Part shown: positions 59,901-64,000 of the stretch, in pieces
Numbering within the stretch: position 1 is the stretch's first letter
Layout of the letters: every line of letters begins with the position of its first letter
DNA from: Sphingomonas sp.
Lineage (GTDB): Bacteria; Pseudomonadota; Alphaproteobacteria; Sphingomonadales; Sphingomonadaceae
Assembly: GCF_026460985.1 (NCBI RefSeq)
Contig: NZ_JAPKNM010000025.1
Coordinates: 1 to 64,000 of the forward strand
Reading direction: 5' to 3'
DNA: 64,000 bases
Made by a program: the position numbers and the translations under genes
Notes under the pieces: model-generated
Database searches by the model: none
What the model was told of the DNA's origin: nothing
Seen by the model: only the letters and a program-made list of their open reading frames with translations

Positions 59901-61577
59901 GGCCTGATCTCGAAGGGCGGCGGCGTCTTCGCGCGCACCGAGAAGTCGATCCCGCTGAGCCCCGAAATACAGAAGATGCTCGGCCTCGACGTGGCGGAGA
60001 TCGATCCCAACAGCCTCATCTCGGCGATCCTCAAGGCGCCGGTCGACTTGCTCTGGTTCGGCGGCATCGGCACTTATGTGAAGGCCGCGAGCGAGAACCA
60101 TGTCGAGGTCGGCGATCCCGCCAACGACCGCCTCCGCGTCAATGCCGAGCAGCTCCGCGCCAAGGCGATCGGCGAGGGCGCCAATCTCGGCGTCACCCAG
60201 GCGGCGCGCATCGCCTTCGCCGGCCATGGCGGGCGGATCAACACCGACTTCATCGACAATTCGGCGGGCGTCGACTGCTCGGACAACGAGGTCAACATCA
60301 AGATCGCGCTCAACCGCGAGGTGATCGAGGGCCGGCTCGATTTCGAGGACCGCAACGCGCTCCTCGCCGAGATGACCGACGACGTCGCGCATCTCGTGCT
60401 CGAGGACAATCGCCTCCAGACGCTCGCGCTCTCCTTCATGGAGAATGACGGGGCGGTGTCGCTGCCCAGCTATGTCCGGGTGATCGAGATCCTCGAAGGT
60501 GCCGGTCGGCTCGACCGCGCGGTCGAGGGTCTATCCTCCAATGAGGACCTGCTGCGCCGTGCGCAGGAGGGCAGGGGGCTCACCCGGCCGGAGCTGTCGG
60601 TGCTGCTCGCCTCGACCAAGCTCGCATTGCAGGACGCGATCGAGCAGGGCCGGCTCGGCGCCGATCCCGAGCTCGAGGACGATCTGCGTGCCGCCTTCCC
60701 CCAGGCGATGCAGGCGCGCTTCGCCACGGCGATCGAGGAGCATCGCCTGCGGAACGAGATCGTCGCGACCAAGCTCGCCAACCGCATCATCAACCGGCTC
60801 GGGGTGCTCCATCCCTTCGAACTGGCCGAGGAGGAAGGCGCCGCGGTGCGCGACATCGCGGCGATGTTCGTCGTCACCGAGCGGCTTTTCTGCCTGCCCG
60901 CGGTCTGGGAGGCGGTGGAGAATGCGCCGATCAGCGAGGGCGCGCGCCTTGCCTTGCTCGACGAGATGGCGGTCGCGGTGCGCGGCCAGGTCGCCGATCT
61001 GCTCCGCGTCTGCCGCCCCGGCGCGAGCCCGGCCGAGGTGATCGCGCGGCTAAAGCCCGGCATCGACGCGCTCGACCGGCAGGCCAAGGCGCTGTTGCTC
61101 GACGAAGTGAAGAGCCAGAGCGGGCGGATCTCGGGCAAGCTCGAAGCGGCGGGTGCGCCGCCCGAGCTGGTCGCCAAGGTCGTGCGGCTGTTCGAGATGG
61201 ACGGCGCGGTCGGGCTCGCCGAGCTCGGCGTGCGCAAGGGGATCGACGAGACTGTGCTCACGCGCGCCTTCACGCATCTGGGGCAGGCGCTGGGGCTGGA
61301 CTGGGCGCAGTCGACCGCGGCGCGGATCACCACCGGCGATCCCTGGGAGCGGCTGCTCATCGCGGGCCTCGCGCGCGATTTCCAGCAGCTGCGGCTGGAG
61401 TTCCTCGGCCGTGCCGAGGGCGATCCGCAGGCCGCGGTCGAGGCGTGGCTCGATGCCAATCGGGCGCGGGTCGATCAGTTCGCCAATCTCGTGCGCCGCG
61501 CGCGCCAGGCGGCGGTGCCCAATGCCGCGATGCTCGCGCAGATCGCCGGCCAGGCGCGCGTGCTGCTGGGCCGCTAG
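56964..61577 (+). CDS. gdhB: NAD-specific glutamate dehydrogenase (large, 180-kDa class)
   Basis: 1537 aa, the size of the bacterial GDH180 class. The N-terminal half carries ACT-like regulatory segments (IRLETYLDEERRSMRLAVVN; FLVDSIASAIAAHDIAIFRI). The catalytic Glu/Leu/Phe/Val-dehydrogenase core starts near residue 740: GPVARGGLRWSDRRDDFRTE, VIVPTGAKGGFYPKQLP, GSHGYDHKAMGITAKGAWVS, GCGDMSGDVFGNGMLLS (NAD loop), with WFGGIGTYVKA further on. It deaminates glutamate to 2-oxoglutarate. The ATG at 56964 begins MKNMMTSLTQ. The stop TAG lies in the CTAG at the edge of a type C element. Symbol by family usage. Confidence 0.95.
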   Translation: MKNMMTSLTQAFEARLLEGALPGELEGFEEGERAEAASFVAEAAAVRPPGTPQIRLETYLDEERRSMRLAVVNDDMPFLVDSIASAIAAHDIAIFRIIHPVVTVERDGEGKLVAIDAESGRRESMIYIEMERSDARTRRGLVAEIERTLEQVRSAVEDWRALQAAMFTDAGNLALPEGTALLRWFLDGAMTLLAHEKWRTDGSVSDQLGLARYTLETPILADASREAAVEHFRQGGEAPLLLKSNSISTVHRRVPLDIVVLPILTGAEVTGLSIHAGLWTSAALFADPQEVPVLRARLGGLEKKFGFDPKGHTGKAMAHALTALPHDLTTAFDVPSLENLLLTAMSVADRPRSKLVLVRSLLGRHLFAFVWLPRDEVSTGRREAIGEMLSEASHAKLINWSIALEDGIVALLRYTLDLRGGGVLPDAAELDTRLERMLRGWVPAVEAALAEQTGAPSTRLALRFANAFPAVYRATSTPEEAARDILRIAALEGPGARSVRIAPHPGKKGEYRIKLYAQGGALALSDAVPVFENFGFRVIEEVPTQLANGIFVHDFEVALTGGARALAAEPKLVEDAIAAVLEGRAENDIFNRLIVEGGMRASAVVLFRAWFRYLRQTGMNYGMGTVVDALRRAPAVAAALIERFEAAHDPARAGKDEQAVKAATKAIDAGLDQVSAIDDDRILRTLRGVVLATLRTNAFAPASAEALAFKLDSAKVPGLPAPLPWREIWVYSPRVEGIHLRAGPVARGGLRWSDRRDDFRTEILGLMKAQRVKNAVIVPTGAKGGFYPKQLPSPALDRDAWFAEGTESYRIFIRSLLSITDNIVAGAVVHPEGVAILDGEDPYFVVAADKGTATFSDVANRIAVDRNFWLGDAFASGGSHGYDHKAMGITAKGAWVSVRRHFLEMGVDVQSEPVRVAGCGDMSGDVFGNGMLLSKAIKLIAAFDHRHIFLDPDPDPAKSWDERARMFALPRSSWADYDPGLISKGGGVFARTEKSIPLSPEIQKMLGLDVAEIDPNSLISAILKAPVDLLWFGGIGTYVKAASENHVEVGDPANDRLRVNAEQLRAKAIGEGANLGVTQAARIAFAGHGGRINTDFIDNSAGVDCSDNEVNIKIALNREVIEGRLDFEDRNALLAEMTDDVAHLVLEDNRLQTLALSFMENDGAVSLPSYVRVIEILEGAGRLDRAVEGLSSNEDLLRRAQEGRGLTRPELSVLLASTKLALQDAIEQGRLGADPELEDDLRAAFPQAMQARFATAIEEHRLRNEIVATKLANRIINRLGVLHPFELAEEEGAAVRDIAAMFVVTERLFCLPAVWEAVENAPISEGARLALLDEMAVAVRGQVADLLRVCRPGASPAEVIARLKPGIDALDRQAKALLLDEVKSQSGRISGKLEAAGAPPELVAKVVRLFEMDGAVGLAELGVRKGIDETVLTRAFTHLGQALGLDWAQSTAARITTGDPWERLLIAGLARDFQQLRLEFLGRAEGDPQAAVEAWLDANRARVDQFANLVRRARQAAVPNAAMLAQIAGQARVLLGR

Positions 61578-61764
61578 GGCGCATCGGCACTCAGGTTGAA
61601 GGCCTTCCTATCCTCCCCCGCCAGGGGGAGGTGGCACGCGCAGCGTGACGGAGGGGGCGGAAGCACGGCGCTCCATTAGAGAGGGCATTGCTTACCTCCC
61701 CCTCCGACGCCTTCGGCGCCACCTCCCCCTGGCGGGGGAGGATTTGAATGTCGATTTGACCTAG
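61574..61764. mobile_element. Type C element, copy 2 (MITE-like)
   Basis: 191 bp bounded by CTAG at both ends. Left inner repeat ATCGGCACTCA (two changes from the 17.7-kb copy), right TGAATGTCGAT (61745-61755). Interior modules are almost identical to copy 1: CCTCCCCCGCCAGGGGGAGG, GTGGCACGCGCAGCGTGACG, CTCCGACGCCTTCGGCGCCA. The left CTAG contains the gdh stop codon. Confidence 0.65.
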
Positions 61765-61803
61765 GGGAATGACCGGCCGGCTTCGGGCCGGCCGGCGTGT
61801 GTC

Positions 61804-61923
61804 TCAGGCTTCCACGTCGGCGCGTTGCTTGGGCGCCGTCCGCACGATCAGGTACATCGCGCCCAGGCAGGCCGAAACGCTCAGCCCGCAAATCGCGGCC
61901 AAGCCGATATAGAGTGCCGACAT
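61804..61923 (-). CDS. Possible 39-aa single-span membrane peptide
   Basis: MSALYIGLAAICGLSVSACL followed by GAMYLIVRTAPKQRADVEA: one hydrophobic span with a short cytosolic tail. A ribosome-like GAGGGGATGG precedes the ATG at 61923. It is too short for family assignment; coding is plausible but not proven. Confidence 0.45.
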   Translation of the reverse strand: MSALYIGLAAICGLSVSACLGAMYLIVRTAPKQRADVEA

Positions 61924-62109
61924 CGATCCATCCCCTCGCTTATCTGCCGCGAGACTGCGTGGGTTTGTGGAACTCGGCAAGAAACATTCGTCGCTGCACC
62001 GCGGCGCGACTTTGCTGCACTGGCGAACACTTAAATCCTCCCCGTCCCGGGGAGGATTAGTTTGGCCCGCCCCTCGAACCCAAAATCCACCACTCCTCAC
62101 ATTGCAATT

Positions 62110-62122
62110 GCGAATCGTTCGC
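62110..62122. promoter_or_regulatory. Fur-box-like palindrome upstream of PepSY gene
   Basis: GCGAA-TCG-TTCGC in the context CAATTGCGAATCGTTCGCG: a perfect 5-bp dyad 43 bp upstream of the PepSY gene start. Similar to the site at 11242. Suggests iron control of the PepSY-DUF2271-DUF4198 operon. Confidence 0.5.
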
Positions 62123-62164
62123 GTTATCGGCGGCTATCCCAAGGAATCGAGTTCGTCCCAGTCC

Positions 62165-62809
62165 ATGCACGGTACAACTGCAGCGCCGGCCAAAGCGAAG
62201 CGCAGCCGGAAGAGCTTCTGGCTGAAGCAGCTGCACATGTGGCATTGGATGAGCTCGGCGGTGAGCCTGATCGGGCTGATGCTGTTCGCGATCACCGGCT
62301 TCACGCTCAATCACGCGGCCGATATCGAGGCCTCGCCCAAATCGGTCGAGCGCGCCGCGCAGCTGCCGCCGGCCTTGCTCGCGCAGGTGAAGCCCGACGA
62401 CGCGCCCGACAGCAAGAAGCCGTTGCCCGCCGAGGTCGCCAGGTTCGTCGGCGAGAAATTGGCGATGCCTACCGCGGGCGACGCCGAATGGACGATCGAC
62501 ACGGTCTATCTCGCGCAGCCGCGCCCCGGCGGCGACGGCTGGATCTCGATCGATCGCGAGACCGGCGAAGTGACCAGCGAAGTCAGCTCGCGCGGCTGGA
62601 TCGCCTATCTCAACGACCTCCACAAGGGCCGCAACGCCGGCGCGGTGTGGAAGTGGTTCATCGACATCTTCGTGCTCGCCTGCGTGGTCTTCTCGCTGAC
62701 CGGGCTGGTGCTGCTGCAGATGCACGCGCGGCATCGCCGGAGCACCTGGCCGCTCGTCGCGTTGGGGCTGATCGTCCCCGCCGCGATCGCCATCTTCTTC
62801 ATCCACTAA
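62165..62809 (+). CDS. PepSY-associated membrane protein
   Basis: 214 aa. Membrane spans: WMSSAVSLIGLMLFAITGFT near the N-terminus (after the HMWHW motif, SFWLKQLHMWHWMSS), FIDIFVLACVVFSLTGLVLL and LVALGLIVPAAIAIFFI. The periplasmic loop contains a PepSY-like unit (GWISIDRETGEVTSEVSSRG, WIAYLNDLHKGRNAGAVWKW). HxxHW/DLHKG residues are typical of the PepSY-TM family, whose members may bind haem or flavin-linked electron carriers. First gene of the right-edge operon. Confidence 0.87.
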   Translation: MHGTTAAPAKAKRSRKSFWLKQLHMWHWMSSAVSLIGLMLFAITGFTLNHAADIEASPKSVERAAQLPPALLAQVKPDDAPDSKKPLPAEVARFVGEKLAMPTAGDAEWTIDTVYLAQPRPGGDGWISIDRETGEVTSEVSSRGWIAYLNDLHKGRNAGAVWKWFIDIFVLACVVFSLTGLVLLQMHARHRRSTWPLVALGLIVPAAIAIFFIH

Positions 62810-62825
62810 AGGGGTTTCGCCAGCC

Positions 62826-63347
62826 ATGCAGATCCGCCTGACCGGTCTCACCGTCACCGCCATGGGGGCGAGCGCGCTCGTCGCCGGCCCGGCCGCGGCA
62901 CAGACGCTCGACCTGACGATCACCATCCCCAAGCTCAGCGTCGCCGAATATCACCGGCCCTATGTCGCGGTGTGGCTCGAGAAGGAGGGCGCCGCGCCGC
63001 GGACGCTCGCGGTCTGGTACGATTTCGACTTGAAGGCCAATGAGGGCACCAAGTGGCTGCGCGACGTGCGCCAATGGTGGCGCGCCTCGGGCCGGTCCAT
63101 GTCCTTCCCTGCCGACGGGGTGACCGGGGCGACGCGCGCGCCGGGTACGCACAAGCTGAGCTTCACCGCCGGCCGCGGCCCGATGCCCGCGCTCACCGGG
63201 GGCAACTACACGCTCGTCGTCGAGGCCGCGCGCGAGGTCGGCGGCCGCGAGCTGCTCCGCCTGCCGTTCAGCGTTCCCGCCGGCGGCACCGCCACCGCCC
63301 AGGGCGCGAGCGAGCTCGGCGCCGTCGGCCTCACCGTTCGCCGCTGA
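62826..63347 (+). CDS. DUF2271 secreted protein
   Basis: 173 aa. Signal peptide to AAAQ. DUF2271 pattern: LDLTITIPKLSVAEYHRPYV, AVWLEKEGAAPRTLAVWYDF, TKWLRDVRQWWRASGRSMSF, VTGATRAPGTHKLSFT. DUF2271 proteins usually sit beside PepSY and ApbE (flavin transferase) genes in periplasmic redox or iron-reduction clusters; ApbE, if present, is beyond the window. 16 bp downstream of the PepSY gene. Confidence 0.88.
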   Translation: MQIRLTGLTVTAMGASALVAGPAAAQTLDLTITIPKLSVAEYHRPYVAVWLEKEGAAPRTLAVWYDFDLKANEGTKWLRDVRQWWRASGRSMSFPADGVTGATRAPGTHKLSFTAGRGPMPALTGGNYTLVVEAAREVGGRELLRLPFSVPAGGTATAQGASELGAVGLTVRR

Positions 63348-63361
63348 TCATAAGGGGGAAG

Positions 63362-64000
63362 ATGATGAAGTTTCGCACGCCGATCCTTGCCGCCGCCGCC
63401 ATCCTCGCGCTCGCCGCGCCCGCCGCGGTGCAGGCGCACCGCATGTGGATGATCGCCTCGTCCACCACCGTTTCGGGCACCGACAATTGGGTGACCGTCG
63501 ACGCCGCGGTCTCGAACGACCTGTTCTTCTTCGATCATCAACCGATCCGCGCGGTGCCGGCCGTCACGCAGCCCGACGGCACTCCGGGCACGGTCGAGAA
63601 CCACGCCGTCGGCAAGTTCCGCGCGACCTTCGACGTGCACCTCACGCAGCAGGGCACCTACCGCATCGGCACGGTCAGCCAGACCGTGTTCGGCAGCTAC
63701 AAGCTGGGCGGCGAGACCAGGATGATCCCGCGCGGCACCACCGCGGACAAGCTCGCCACGGTGATCCCGGCAGGCGCCGCCGATATCCAGACCTCGGAGA
63801 GCTTCAGCCGCAACGAGATCTATGTGACGCAGGGCGCGCCGACGACGACGGTGTTCAAGCCCATGGGCAAGGGCATCGAGCTGGTGCCGGTCACGCACCC
63901 GAACGACCTCGTCGTCGGCGAGGCGGCGACCTTCCAGTTCCTGCTCGACGGCAAGCCCGCACCGGATCTGTTCGTCACGGTGATCCCCGGCGGCATCCGC
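63362..64000 (+). CDS. DUF4198 secreted protein, cut by window edge
   Basis: 213 codons visible, no stop before the edge. Signal peptide MMKFRTPILAAAAILALAAP to about AVQA, then HRMWMIASSTTVSGTDNWVT, the His-Arg/Trp start typical of DUF4198 periplasmic proteins, and YRIGTVSQTVFGSYKLGGET. The tandem ATG ATG at 63362 and 63365 leaves the start ambiguous by one codon. Third gene of the Fur-box-headed operon; DUF4198 proteins are linked to metal uptake systems. Confidence 0.85.
   Translation, partial: MMKFRTPILAAAAILALAAPAAVQAHRMWMIASSTTVSGTDNWVTVDAAVSNDLFFFDHQPIRAVPAVTQPDGTPGTVENHAVGKFRATFDVHLTQQGTYRIGTVSQTVFGSYKLGGETRMIPRGTTADKLATVIPAGAADIQTSESFSRNEIYVTQGAPTTTVFKPMGKGIELVPVTHPNDLVVGEAATFQFLLDGKPAPDLFVTVIPGGIR

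Noticed and set aside
55560-60392. Very long open frame on the minus strand opposite gdh and the PAS gene (about 1600 codons)
   Set aside because: It is the usual antisense shadow of GC-rich codon bias: low-complexity Arg/Gly/Asp composition and no family motifs, while the plus-strand frames give clear known proteins.
1-64000. CRISPR array
   Set aside because: No regularly spaced short direct repeats with unique spacers. The repeats found are dispersed palindromic elements, and no cas gene is present.

Overview
The window looks like chromosomal DNA of a sphingomonad (Alphaproteobacteria, Sphingomonadaceae). The basis is very high GC, the gene content (a large NAD-dependent glutamate dehydrogenase, two TonB-dependent receptors of the Xanthomonas/Caulobacter type, a TorF-like porin, neighbouring rph-rdgB and hrcA-grpE pairs) and the many GC-rich palindromic repeats between genes. 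No plasmid or phage replication gene was seen. The genus is inferred from memory of such gene sets, not from a search.

Layout. 1-2.8 kb is accessory: an IS5-family transposase cut by the window edge, a serine recombinase, a two-zinc-ribbon DUF4145 protein and a palindrome-bearing gap. 2.9-6.4 kb holds a secreted rhamnogalacturonan-type pair (DUF6250 lipoprotein and PL26-like lyase). 6.6-31 kb is mostly core: rdgB, rph, hrcA, grpE, a ferredoxin reductase, glnD, infC, thrS, ldcA and an mpl-like ligase. Interspersed are a secreted beta-propeller lipoprotein, a di-haem peroxidase, GH16 and GH43 enzymes and a small XRE-regulated operon. tRNA-Ala(CGC) at 31.4 kb is followed by a czc-type metal efflux operon (31.6-36.3 kb).

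36.3-51.7 kb is a carbohydrate-utilisation locus: a GH88-like unsaturated uronyl hydrolase with its MFS transporter, a LacI-family regulator, GH97, GH43 plus a GH28/GH49-like beta-helix enzyme, and two TonB-dependent receptors. Five copies of a 14-bp pseudo-palindrome (TGNTAYCGRTANCA) sit only in the intergenic gaps upstream of these transcription units and so define a predicted LacI regulon. The expected flow is import by the receptor, periplasmic cleavage by the glycosidases, uptake by the MFS permease, and completion by GH88.

52-54 kb is a five-gene ArsR/AHSA1/DUF1801 operon. Then come an orphan 280-aa protein, tRNA-Thr(CGT), a PAS_5 protein, the 1537-aa glutamate dehydrogenase, and a PepSY/DUF2271/DUF4198 group at the right edge behind a Fur-box-like palindrome.

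The most unusual structure is in the intergenic DNA. Three kinds of dispersed element fill nearly every 3'-3' junction. Type A (five copies) carries a hairpin with an invariant centre and arms that differ in sequence but stay paired; its exceptions are G-U pairs on one strand only. Type C (two copies) is bounded by inverted repeats and CTAG, and its end supplies the stop codon of the upstream gene. Type D (five copies) is a pair of inverted arms, mostly with GTCA/TGAC ends.
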